From NCBI GenBank assembly GCA_900545865.1, contig URAN01000026.1:1-36829 (forward strand): 36,829 nt of DNA. Direction: 5' to 3'. This document shows positions 1 to 6,716 of this stretch, one piece after another (the first letter of the stretch is position 1; each line of letters opens with the position of its first letter). Position numbers and translations under genes: made by a program. The notes under the pieces are model-generated. The model had not been told where the DNA came from. It was given only the letters and a program-made list of their open reading frames with translations, and searched no databases. This DNA is from an uncultured Eubacteriales bacterium (GTDB taxonomy: Bacteria > Bacillota > Clostridia > Monoglobales > Monoglobaceae).

Positions 1-21
1 AAAAAATAATGGAATTTTTTT

Positions 22-60
22 AGAGGCGGTTGTAAATTTATGCAACCGCTTCTGTTTTTT
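22..60 (+). terminator. Rho-independent terminator of a gene left of the window
   Basis: An 11-bp stem with one mismatch (AGAGGCGGTTG at 22-32, CAACCGCTTCT at 43-53) is followed by a run of six T at 55-60. It points rightward, so it should end a plus-strand transcript that begins before the window. It abuts the stop codon of the truncated transposase on the other strand. Confidence 0.75.
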
Positions 61-340
61 AAAATATTTCATCAATTAACCGCAGAGTAACCTGATAATA
101 TTTTGGTGCAAAAGAATTATCCTCAGCAAAGCGTTTGCCGCAATGTTTGCACACGTATCTCCTATGATTATGCATTAAAATAACATATTTTCCGAATGTG
201 GAAATATCTTTTATCTTTCTTATGCGATAATCGTGAACAGATGTTGTTTGATGAGAACAACAAGGGCAATTATGCGGTTTCACGGGCAATTGGGTATATA
301 TTAATGTTTTAGATTCAGGTTTTTCAATTATTATTTTACA
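59..340 (-). pseudogene. Truncated ISL3-family transposase (N-terminal zinc-finger part only)
   Basis: The minus-strand frame reads LPVKPHNCPCC, then VHDYR and IKD, then RRYVCKHCGKRFAE. This matches the N-terminal zinc finger of ISL3 (IS204/IS1001/IS1165) transposases, with CPCC and CKHC as the metal-binding pairs. The open frame runs from just after a TAG at 341-343 to a TAA at 59-61, about 93 codons. Full ISL3 transposases are over 400 residues, so the HTH and DDE catalytic domains are missing. The frame also continues upstream of its only start candidate, a TTG at 289, into residues typical of the intact protein (KTLIYTQ). It is therefore both 5' and 3' truncated and cannot transpose. No terminal inverted repeats were recognised. 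It is an insertion-sequence relic next to a terminator, which is a common landing place. Confidence 0.75.
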
Positions 341-610
341 CTAATGACTGCTTTCTCCCATTTGCACAATTAAATTAGTCTACCTGCGCCTTAAAGCTTG
401 TGAACTGCTCGTCCGAATCGGTTGAAACTCTCAAATCGTGGAATAACTGCGAATGGCTTTTGTAAATCAAAGAAATACTGCGATTTATTTCGTTTTTTTG
501 AATCTTTTTTGTGTCTATTTTTACCGGAATGGCACAATATTATCTTCTTTGTTTTTTGCGCAAAAATTTATTTGCATTTTTTAATAATCTCGCGGATATA
601 ATTTTGTATT
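341..610. other. Gene-free stretch with a possible decayed reading frame
   Basis: No intact gene is visible. On the minus strand a frame of about 54 codons is open between stops at 540-542 and 375-377. It begins YCAIPVKID and ends FTSFKAQVD, but has no ATG and no ribosome binding site. It could be the tail of a degraded gene that accompanied the ISL3 relic, or chance. The family was not recognised. Confidence 0.3.
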
Positions 611-640
611 TTCCAACCTTTTATATTTTGGTGAGTGTAA
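611..640 (+). promoter_or_regulatory. Putative ECF-sigma promoter, copy 1 (upstream of the EamA transporter)
   Basis: TTCCAACC at 611-618 is followed by exactly 16 bp and GTGTAA at 635-640. The same two boxes with the same spacing occur upstream of the sigma factor gene (1661-1690) and of the P-type ATPase (3577-3606). An AAC core in the -35 and a CGT-like -10 fit ECF sigma promoters. Here the base before GTGTAA is A, where the other two copies have C, so this may be the weakest copy. The transcript would have a leader of about 145 nt before the transporter. Confidence 0.65.
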
Positions 641-688
641 TAAAAGATGATAAAATTTTAAAAAGATATATACGAATATAAAAAAATG

Positions 689-697
689 TGATATAAT
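689..697 (+). promoter_or_regulatory. Possible extended -10 housekeeping promoter
   Basis: TGATATAAT at 689-697 is a TGn-extended TATAAT box. The -35 region at the correct distance (TATACG, 669-674) is poor. It may give basal expression of the EamA gene independent of the ECF sigma factor. Confidence 0.35.
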
Positions 698-794
698 TTG
701 ATATAAAGAGTAGAAATCTTATTTTTTACTCTGATGATAAAAGATATTTCATTATTATTTAAGCCGAGTCAAAGCTGTGGATAAGGAGATTTTT

Positions 795-1655
795 ATGTGG
801 GTTATATTTGCACTGTTATCAGCATTCTTTGCCGGGATAACGGCGGTTTTGTCAAAGGTCGGAATTAAAAATGTTAATTCCGATTTGGGTACGGCGATAA
901 GAACGATAGTTGTTTTTGTTTTTGCGTGGCTTATGGTTTTTGTGGTCGATGTGTGGGGCGGCATTATGTCCATTACATCAAAAACACTTATATTTCTCGT
1001 ATTGTCGGGTCTTGCAACCGGGGCGTCGTGGCTTTGTTATTTCAAGGCGTTAAGGTTGGGAGATGTAAATAAAGTCGCGAGTATAGACAAATCGAGCACG
1101 GTGTTGACAATGATACTTGCGTTTATATTTTTGGGCGAAAAAATAACAATTCTCAAGGGTATTTGCATTATACTAATCGGCTTGGGTACATATATGATGA
1201 TTGAAAAACGTGAATCGGATGAAAAAACCGGCAAAAATACAGAGTGGCTTGTTTGGGCGATTTTGTCTGCCGTTTTTGCCGCGCTGACATCTGTGTTGGG
1301 GAAAATAGGGATTTCGGATATTGATTCAACGCTTGGAACGGCAATCCGTACATTTGTGGTTTTAATAATGTCGTGGATTGTTGTTTGTGTATCAAAAAGT
1401 CAAAGCGGTATAAAAAACATAACGCTGAGAACACTTGTGTTTCTTGTCTTGTCGGGGATAGCGACGGGACTTTCGTGGCTGTGCTATTATAAGGCTTTGC
1501 AAGACGGTCAGGCAAGCGTGGTCGTTCCGATTGACAAACTAAGCATATTGGTAACGATTGCTTTTTCCTATATTGTCTTGGGCGAAAGGCTGACGAAAAA
1601 ATCATTTTGCGGTCTTGCACTGCTTGTCTGCGGAACTTTGTTGCTGCTCGTTTAA
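795..1655 (+). CDS. EamA-family (DMT superfamily) transporter, fused tandem duplicate
   Basis: A 286-residue integral membrane protein of about ten transmembrane helices with two EamA domains. The halves (about 1-140 and 150-286) are strikingly alike. Both contain GTAIRT, a FLVLSG(L/I)ATG stretch, SWLCY(F/Y)KAL, a (S/P)IDK segment and LGE(K/R)(I/L)T. This matches the single-domain, roughly 140-residue EamA transporters that work as dimers, here fused head to tail. The substrate is unknown; the superfamily exports metabolites and some members flip lipid-linked sugars. The ATG at 795 is chosen because AAGGAG lies at 783-788. A GTG at 777 would extend the frame but overlaps that site. The ECF-type promoter upstream links it to the sigma factor gene that follows. 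The family is clear and the function inferred only from context. Confidence 0.85.
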   Translation: MWVIFALLSAFFAGITAVLSKVGIKNVNSDLGTAIRTIVVFVFAWLMVFVVDVWGGIMSITSKTLIFLVLSGLATGASWLCYFKALRLGDVNKVASIDKSSTVLTMILAFIFLGEKITILKGICIILIGLGTYMMIEKRESDEKTGKNTEWLVWAILSAVFAALTSVLGKIGISDIDSTLGTAIRTFVVLIMSWIVVCVSKSQSGIKNITLRTLVFLVLSGIATGLSWLCYYKALQDGQASVVVPIDKLSILVTIAFSYIVLGERLTKKSFCGLALLVCGTLLLLV

Positions 1656-1660
1656 AAAAA

Positions 1661-1690
1661 TTCCAACCAAAATGATTCTTTTGCGTGTAA
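1661..1690 (+). promoter_or_regulatory. Putative ECF-sigma promoter, copy 2 (autoregulatory, upstream of the sigma gene)
   Basis: TTCCAACC at 1661-1668, a 16-bp spacer and GTGTAA at 1685-1690, preceded by C. It lies about 35 bp before the sigma gene start, as expected for an ECF sigma factor that transcribes its own operon. Confidence 0.7.
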
Positions 1691-1723
1691 TATAACAGAG
1701 AGGATAAAGGAGGCTTGTGTAAT

Positions 1724-2269
1724 GTGAATGAAAAGGAAATAATAAAGCGATGTCAGGACGGAGATAAATCCGCTTTTGACGAGCTTATCAGAACCTTTTA
1801 TCCGTATGTCGGAAAGTATCTTTTAAAGCTGACGGGCGATAAAACTTTAACCGAGGATTTAACCCAAGATGTTTTTTTAAAGGTAATACGTACGATTGAC
1901 GGATATAAAACAAGCGGCAGGGCATCGTTCGCAACGTATATTATAACGATTGCCAAAAACACGTTTATCGATTACACTCGGCGAAATAAGATTATCCTCT
2001 CCGAATTGACCGAGGCGGAATCGCAAATCGGCAATAATGTTGAAAACAAGGTTATTGCGAATTTGGAATACGCTGAGGTTATAAAGTATATTGAGAGCCT
2101 GCCGCCCAATCAGGCAACGGCAATACGCCTTAAATATATTGACGAATATACCTTAAAAGAAATCGAAAGTATAACGGGTGTTCCGGCAAAAACGGTCAAA
2201 AGCCGAATACACGAGGGAACCAAAAAGCTGAGAGGTTTTTTGAAATCCGACAGGAAAGGAGAGTATTGA
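1724..2269 (+). CDS. ECF-subfamily RNA polymerase sigma factor
   Basis: A 181-residue sigma-70 family protein with only regions 2 and 4. Region 2 carries AFDELIRTFYPYV and TEDLTQDVFLKV, the core-binding and -10 recognition part. Region 4 carries the helix-turn-helix with YTLKEIESITGVPAKTVKSR. Length and layout are typical of extracytoplasmic-function sigma factors. The GTG at 1724 is preferred because AAAGGAGG at 1706-1713 is ten bases upstream; the TTG at 1715 sits only one base after that site. It should recognise the TTCCAACC-16-GTGTAA motif seen before itself, the EamA gene and the ATPase gene. The next two genes encode membrane proteins that could hold it inactive. The ECF assignment is firm; the promoter link is inference from position and exact repetition. 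Confidence 0.92.
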   Translation: MNEKEIIKRCQDGDKSAFDELIRTFYPYVGKYLLKLTGDKTLTEDLTQDVFLKVIRTIDGYKTSGRASFATYIITIAKNTFIDYTRRNKIILSELTEAESQIGNNVENKVIANLEYAEVIKYIESLPPNQATAIRLKYIDEYTLKEIESITGVPAKTVKSRIHEGTKKLRGFLKSDRKGEY

Positions 2270-2293
2270 CATACGCGGCAAAGCGAAGTCATT

Positions 2294-2572
2294 ATGATAA
2301 TTGTTATGGAAAATGTTGATGTTTTAATTCGGGCGTTAGAGCCTGAAATAGATAAAAAATGTGCTGAGATTAAAAAGAGAAAAAGTGACAGAGTGCTGAC
2401 GAGGGTGTTTATTTCAATTGCGGCAATGTTGCTTGTTGTGCCTGAGGTGTTGATATTTTTCGGAATAAGCGTGATTGCCATATTTGTTCCGTTTATATTT
2501 ATATCTGTTGTATTCTTGGCGGCATCACCGATTTTAATAAGCAAAGGAGCGGAAACGTATGAGCAAGTTTAA
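2294..2572 (+). CDS. Small two-helix membrane protein, candidate anti-sigma factor
   Basis: A 92-residue protein with a charged N-terminal third (about 1-33, KKCAEIKKRKSDR near its end) and two hydrophobic helices at roughly 36-56 and 60-80. It matches no named family I recognise. It starts 24 bases after the sigma gene stop, in the same frame, and overlaps the next gene by 14 bases. Position, size and a cytoplasmic-plus-membrane layout suggest an anti-sigma factor, but no ZAS zinc motif (HxxxCxxC) is present. No good ribosome binding site precedes the ATG at 2294 or the alternative ATG at 2306. The AAAGGAG at 2256-2262 is too far upstream, so translation may be coupled to the sigma gene. Function is inferred from context. 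Confidence 0.6.
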   Translation: MIIVMENVDVLIRALEPEIDKKCAEIKKRKSDRVLTRVFISIAAMLLVVPEVLIFFGISVIAIFVPFIFISVVFLAASPILISKGAETYEQV

Positions 2573-3485
2573 TGAATTTATTGAAAAAAGAAATTTTAAA
2601 AAGATTTTTATAATCTATATAATAATTGCAATTGTGCTTGGAGCGGCAAGTGTAGGCGCGGTCGGGTATGTGTACGGGGATAAAATCAAAATGGCGGTTT
2701 TGTACGAGAGGGCAAGCGACCTGTTTAAAAAACAGACCGATTCGGATGAAATAAAGAAAAGCGTTGACGCTCTTGCGGAGACATCCGATGATATTGCGGA
2801 TATTTTGATTCTTGATGACCAAAATAATATTATATATTCCGCAAAAAATTCAAAGATTGCGCAAGACGCGCTCCTTGAGCTTAACAGAATCGAAAACGGA
2901 AGCAAGTATTTGGTCTCCGAAAAAATCGGTGACGCGGTATTTAGGATTGTAAAAAAAGATGAATTTATGCTGTCATTGGTTTTCGCCGACCATTATTCGG
3001 ATATAAATGAAGAGTATGATGAGGATAATTTTTACCGCAGAGATTTTATCAACAAAAATTTATATCTGATAGGTCTGTTAAACGGCAAGAAGAACAGCGA
3101 GATAAAAGGATATGTTATAAGTGACCCGTCCCCGGTTCCGTATGGAATGCTTTCGCTGAAAATAACAGCGAGCATATTGATGCTGTTGTTTATGCTTTAT
3201 TGGATTATTGTTGCGATGTGGGTTTATCAGAACGCAATGAAATCTCGGCTTTGCGCACCCGTGTGGGGAATTATAACACTTTTTACGAACATTGCCGGAG
3301 TAATAGTGTATGTTGCGTTTAAACATATAAATAACGTATGTCCCCTGTGCGGCACCGTGCAGGCAAGAGAAAACATATTCTGTACCGAGTGCGGAAGCAG
3401 AATAGGCGTAACGTGTTCAAAATGCGGTCACAGCCTGAAATCCGGCGATACTTTTTGCCCGAAGTGCGGAAATAAAAAAGACTGA
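2559..3485 (+). CDS. Membrane protein with C-terminal double zinc ribbon, candidate sensor or regulator
   Basis: A 308-residue protein. A helix at about 14-38 is followed by an extracytoplasmic region of roughly 150 residues (about 40-190), then two or three helices (about 195-260), then a cytoplasmic tail with two zinc ribbons. The metal ligands are CPLCG, CTECG, CSKCG and CPKCG, eight cysteines in four pairs. The start has AAAGGAG at 2543-2549 and overlaps the preceding small membrane gene by 14 bases, so the two are translationally linked. The outer domain resembles a ligand-sensing domain in size but was not recognised. As third gene of the sigma operon it could sense the signal or help anchor the sigma factor. 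The zinc ribbons are seen; the role is inferred. Confidence 0.7.
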   Translation: MSKFNEFIEKRNFKKIFIIYIIIAIVLGAASVGAVGYVYGDKIKMAVLYERASDLFKKQTDSDEIKKSVDALAETSDDIADILILDDQNNIIYSAKNSKIAQDALLELNRIENGSKYLVSEKIGDAVFRIVKKDEFMLSLVFADHYSDINEEYDEDNFYRRDFINKNLYLIGLLNGKKNSEIKGYVISDPSPVPYGMLSLKITASILMLLFMLYWIIVAMWVYQNAMKSRLCAPVWGIITLFTNIAGVIVYVAFKHINNVCPLCGTVQARENIFCTECGSRIGVTCSKCGHSLKSGDTFCPKCGNKKD

Positions 3486-3576
3486 TACACCGATACTTGT
3501 GATGAAACAAAAACAGCTCTCCTGTTATTGACGTTTAACAGATGATCGAAGAGATGTTTAAAAAAAGTTTATTTTT

Positions 3577-3606
3577 TTCCAACCTTTATGCTGATTTTAC
3601 GTGTAA
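3577..3606 (+). promoter_or_regulatory. Putative ECF-sigma promoter, copy 3 (upstream of the P-type ATPase)
   Basis: TTCCAACC at 3577-3584, a 16-bp spacer and GTGTAA at 3601-3606, preceded by C as in copy 2. The likely transcript start is about 30 bases before the ATPase ATG at 3644. No strong terminator was found between the zinc-ribbon gene and this promoter, so read-through from the sigma operon is also possible. Confidence 0.7.
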
Positions 3607-3643
3607 TATATTGAGATAAAAAGCACGGGAGTGTGATTATACT

Positions 3644-5851
3644 ATGGGAAAAGGTGTTACAAAAACCGTATCGCAAATATTCAGAGATAATATTTGTACT
3701 GCTTTCAATTTATTAAATGCGATAATTGCAATCGTTCTCGTTATGGTGGGGGCGTGGAAAAATATATTGTTTATTTTTGCGATTCTGATAAATACAACGG
3801 TCGGAATCATTCAAGAGATGAAAACAAAGCGCAGAATAGAACAGCTTACCATACTGTCTCTTTCGAAGTCTAAAATTATCAGGGACGGGAAAGAGACAGA
3901 GGTAATGCCGTATGAGATAAAAAAAGGTGATATGCTGTGTTTGGAAAGCGGAATGGCGGTCAGCTGTGACTGTAAAATAAAATCAGGTACGGCTGAGATA
4001 AACGAATCTGTTTTGACGGGTGAGTCAGAGCCTGTTCAAAAGAGGAACGGCGATGAGATTTTATCGGGAAGCACCGTCATATCGGGCAGATGCAGAGCGG
4101 AGGTTATATGCGAGAGCGAGGACGGGTTTGCGGCAAGGATTGTCGATGAAGTCAAATCGACAAAACAGACCAGCTCTGAGATGCCTGCGGCAATGGATAA
4201 AGTTACAAAATTTACAAGCCTTTTTATTTTGCCGCTCGGTATATTATTGTTCATACAAGGATATTTTTTCAGAGATATGTCGTTTTCCGACACGGTGGTT
4301 ACGACATCGGCAGGGCTTTTGGGAATGTTGCCGAAAGGGCTTGTTTTGCTGATGAGCATCGGCTTTGCCGCAGGGATAATAAGACTGTCAAAAGAAAATG
4401 TGCTTGTTCGTGAATTGTATTCTCTCGAAAACCTTGCGCATTGTGATGTTGTTTGTCTTGATAAAACGGGAACGCTGACGACAGGAGAACTTGCGGTTGA
4501 AAAGGTCTTGCCGAACATTGACAAAGCCGAGTTCGAAAAGCTTATGTCAACATATATAAAGTTTACGGACGATAATAATTCAACATATATTGCGCTTAAA
4601 AATTATTTCGGTGATGCCGCCGCATATGAATGCATAGATTGTGAACCGTTTTCGTCCGAGAGAAAATATTCGTCGGTAACACTGGATAACGGAATGATAT
4701 TTGTGATAGGTGCACCCGAAAAATTATGTCGGACAATTCCCGATGAGGTTTCCGAAATAATGTCAAAGGGTGCACGCGTAATTGTCGGCGGTATTTGCCG
4801 CGGTGAAATAACATATGATAATATAAAGGTTGTCGGTATGGTTGTTATATCGGATACGATACGTGATACGGCGAATGAAACAATAAAATATTTTTATTCA
4901 CAGGATATAGACGTAAAAATAATTTCGGGTGATAACCCTCGTGCGGTGTCCGCCGTTGCAAAAAACGCAGGGGTCAGAAACGCGGAGTCTTTTATAGATA
5001 TGAGCGATGTTTCGGAAGATGAAATTAATGACATCGCCGATAAATACACCGTTTTCGGACGAGTAACGCCGAAACAGAAAAAATTGTTGATTGAGGTAAT
5101 GCAAAATGCAGGGCATAAAGTGGCAATGACAGGTGACGGAGTAAACGATTTATTGGCTATGCGCCGTGCGGATTGCTCGGTTGCTATGGGGTCGGGGTGT
5201 GACGCGGCACGCCGAGCGGCACAGCTTGTGTTGTTGGATTCGGATTTTTCGGTGCTGAAAGATGTTATATCTGAGGGACGCAGGGTTGTAAATAACTTAA
5301 CCAAGTCCGCAGGCGTTTTCTTTATAAAAACGATTTATTCGATATTGCTTTGCATACTTTGCTTGTTATTCAACTCGGATTTTCCGTTCATACCGATTCA
5401 GATTACGCTGATAGACGCAGTTATTGAGGGCTTTCCGGCATTCTTTATGTCATTTGAAAAAAATGATGAAAAGTGCGAAAAGGATTTTTTGACAGCGGCA
5501 ATTCGGAGGGCTTTTCCTAACGGAGTTGCGGTATTTGCGTGTTGTGTCATTATATTCGGCGCGATAAGATTTATGGGATTTGATTCGGCGCAAGGTTCTC
5601 TGATTATGTACCTCGCGGTGGGATTTATAAGCCTTGCAGGTGTAATAAAGGCAAGTCTGCCGTTCAATTGGTTCAGAGGGATTTTGGCATTGATGTCGGG
5701 GATCGGCTTTGTGTGTGCGGTTATTGTGTTTGATGAATTTTTACAGCTGCCGTCAATTTCGCGCATCGGGGCTGTCGCGCTGGTGATTGTGACCGCCGTA
5801 GGGATTTTGATAGCAAGGTATGTTAAGATGCCGAAAGAATGTGCGATATAA
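3644..5851 (+). CDS. CtpE-like cation-transporting P-type ATPase
   Basis: A 735-residue P-type ATPase. The actuator motif TGES is near residue 126, the phosphorylation motif DKTGT near 273, and the hinge motif TGDGVND near 496. Membrane helices lie near the N-terminus, around 185-250 and at the C-terminus. No heavy-metal-binding N-terminal domain or CPC motif is present. The stretch LPKGLVLLMSIGFAAGIIRL before the phosphorylation site resembles the CtpE branch, whose mycobacterial member has been linked to calcium uptake. A lysine occupies the PEGL glutamate position, so the ion cannot be assigned. GGGAG precedes the ATG. The gene has its own copy of the ECF-type promoter and is followed 17 bases later by a PAP2 gene. 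Cation transport is firm; calcium is only a guess. Confidence 0.9.
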   Translation: MGKGVTKTVSQIFRDNICTAFNLLNAIIAIVLVMVGAWKNILFIFAILINTTVGIIQEMKTKRRIEQLTILSLSKSKIIRDGKETEVMPYEIKKGDMLCLESGMAVSCDCKIKSGTAEINESVLTGESEPVQKRNGDEILSGSTVISGRCRAEVICESEDGFAARIVDEVKSTKQTSSEMPAAMDKVTKFTSLFILPLGILLFIQGYFFRDMSFSDTVVTTSAGLLGMLPKGLVLLMSIGFAAGIIRLSKENVLVRELYSLENLAHCDVVCLDKTGTLTTGELAVEKVLPNIDKAEFEKLMSTYIKFTDDNNSTYIALKNYFGDAAAYECIDCEPFSSERKYSSVTLDNGMIFVIGAPEKLCRTIPDEVSEIMSKGARVIVGGICRGEITYDNIKVVGMVVISDTIRDTANETIKYFYSQDIDVKIISGDNPRAVSAVAKNAGVRNAESFIDMSDVSEDEINDIADKYTVFGRVTPKQKKLLIEVMQNAGHKVAMTGDGVNDLLAMRRADCSVAMGSGCDAARRAAQLVLLDSDFSVLKDVISEGRRVVNNLTKSAGVFFIKTIYSILLCILCLLFNSDFPFIPIQITLIDAVIEGFPAFFMSFEKNDEKCEKDFLTAAIRRAFPNGVAVFACCVIIFGAIRFMGFDSAQGSLIMYLAVGFISLAGVIKASLPFNWFRGILALMSGIGFVCAVIVFDEFLQLPSISRIGAVALVIVTAVGILIARYVKMPKECAI

Positions 5852-5868
5852 AAAGGGTGAGTTTATTT

Positions 5869-6375
5869 ATGATGATTACGGCAATCGATTTTCGAATTTT
5901 GAATATGATACAAAACAGACTGCGCTGTGCGGCGTTGGACCGTATTATGCCCAAAATTTCGATGTTCGGAAATTTTGGAGTAATATGGATACTGTGGGCG
6001 GCGGTCTTTATGGCGAGTGATATGTATGAATATATTGGCAAGAAAATTATCCTCGGTCTTGCTCTCGGCGCAATAATCGGAAACCTGATGCTTAAACATT
6101 TGGTCGCCCGTCCGCGGCCTTTTAAAATCGACAACACAAGAGCACTTTTGATAAAAGCGCCGAAAGATTTTTCGTTTCCGTCGGGACATACGCTTTCATC
6201 GGTGATAAGTGCGTGCGTTCTTTTGCACACAAGCGCCGTAATCGGAATAATCGCGGTGATAATGTGTGCGTTTATACTTTTTTCGAGAATGTATTTGTTT
6301 GTACATTATCCGAGCGATGTTTTGGGCGGAATAAGCCTTGGTATAATAATTTCCGAGATAGTAATGATGATTTGA
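5869..6375 (+). CDS. PAP2-family membrane phosphatase, possible undecaprenyl-diphosphate phosphatase
   Basis: A 168-residue membrane protein with the three PAP2 signatures in order: KHLVARPRP (KX6RP), PSGHT, and SRMYLFVHYPSD (SRX5HX3D). The histidines in PSGH and in the third motif are the expected catalytic residues. Size and motifs fit small lipid phosphatases such as BcrC or PgpB-like enzymes that dephosphorylate undecaprenyl diphosphate or phosphatidylglycerol phosphate outside the membrane. The ATG at 5869 is chosen because AAAGGGTGAG lies just upstream; an earlier ATG at 5839 overlaps the ATPase end and lacks a site. It is 17 bases after the ATPase, so it shares the ECF-type promoter. 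BcrC-type enzymes are ECF-controlled in Bacillus, which supports an envelope-stress role by analogy. Confidence 0.85.
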   Translation: MMITAIDFRILNMIQNRLRCAALDRIMPKISMFGNFGVIWILWAAVFMASDMYEYIGKKIILGLALGAIIGNLMLKHLVARPRPFKIDNTRALLIKAPKDFSFPSGHTLSSVISACVLLHTSAVIGIIAVIMCAFILFSRMYLFVHYPSDVLGGISLGIIISEIVMMI

Positions 6376-6384
6376 ACATAACAT

Positions 6385-6432
6385 AAATCAAGATGTCGTC
6401 TTAATTTTTAAACGGCGGCATCTTGATTTTTT
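6385..6432 (+). terminator. Terminator after the ATPase-PAP2 genes
   Basis: AAATCAAGATGTCGTC (6385-6400) pairs with GGCGGCATCTTGATTT through a long stem with G-U pairs, followed by a T-run ending near 6432. It closes the sigma-linked region. Confidence 0.85.
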
Positions 6433-6541
6433 GTGCGGTGAAAAATAGCCGCAACAAGCGTTAAACAACCGTTTTTGCGGCGATTTGAGCGCCTCTGAAT
6501 TTGTAATTGTTGAAAAAATTTATAAAAATTTAAATTTTTTC

Positions 6542-6570
6542 TTTACATTTGACAAATTTTGTGTTATACT
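6542..6570 (+). promoter_or_regulatory. Housekeeping promoter of the uracil permease gene
   Basis: TTTACA at 6542-6547, 17 bp, TATACT at 6565-6570. The predicted start near 6577 leaves a leader of about 140 nt holding the attenuator. Confidence 0.75.
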
Positions 6571-6620
6571 GACAAAAGATTAGATTTCTTGTCTTTAAAT
6601 TCGATGTGGAACATCAGCAA

Positions 6621-6700
6621 GACAAGGCTTTAAAATTGCAGAGAGAAACTATGCCTTTTTTGCCTTGTCCGAATACGGGACAAGGCATTTTAAATTATTT
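6621..6700 (+). promoter_or_regulatory. PyrR-type transcription attenuator
   Basis: A terminator hairpin is formed by GCCTTGTCC (6662-6670) and GGACAAGGC (6678-6686), followed by ATTTTAAATT. The upstream GACAAGGC (6621-6628) can pair instead with GCCTTGTC (6662-6669) to form an antiterminator. Between them lies TTGCAGAGAGAAACT (6636-6650), which resembles the conserved GNGAG loop bound by PyrR. In this known mechanism PyrR plus UMP favours the terminator. The presence of pyrR just downstream (8219) supports the call. The loop match is partial, so binding is inferred. Confidence 0.75.
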
Positions 6701-6716
6701 AAAAGGAGATATTTTT

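Noticed and set aside
6549..6570. TTGACA at 6549 as -35 for the uracil permease promoter
   Set aside because: The spacing to TATACT is only 10 bp. TTTACA at 6542 gives the proper 17 bp.
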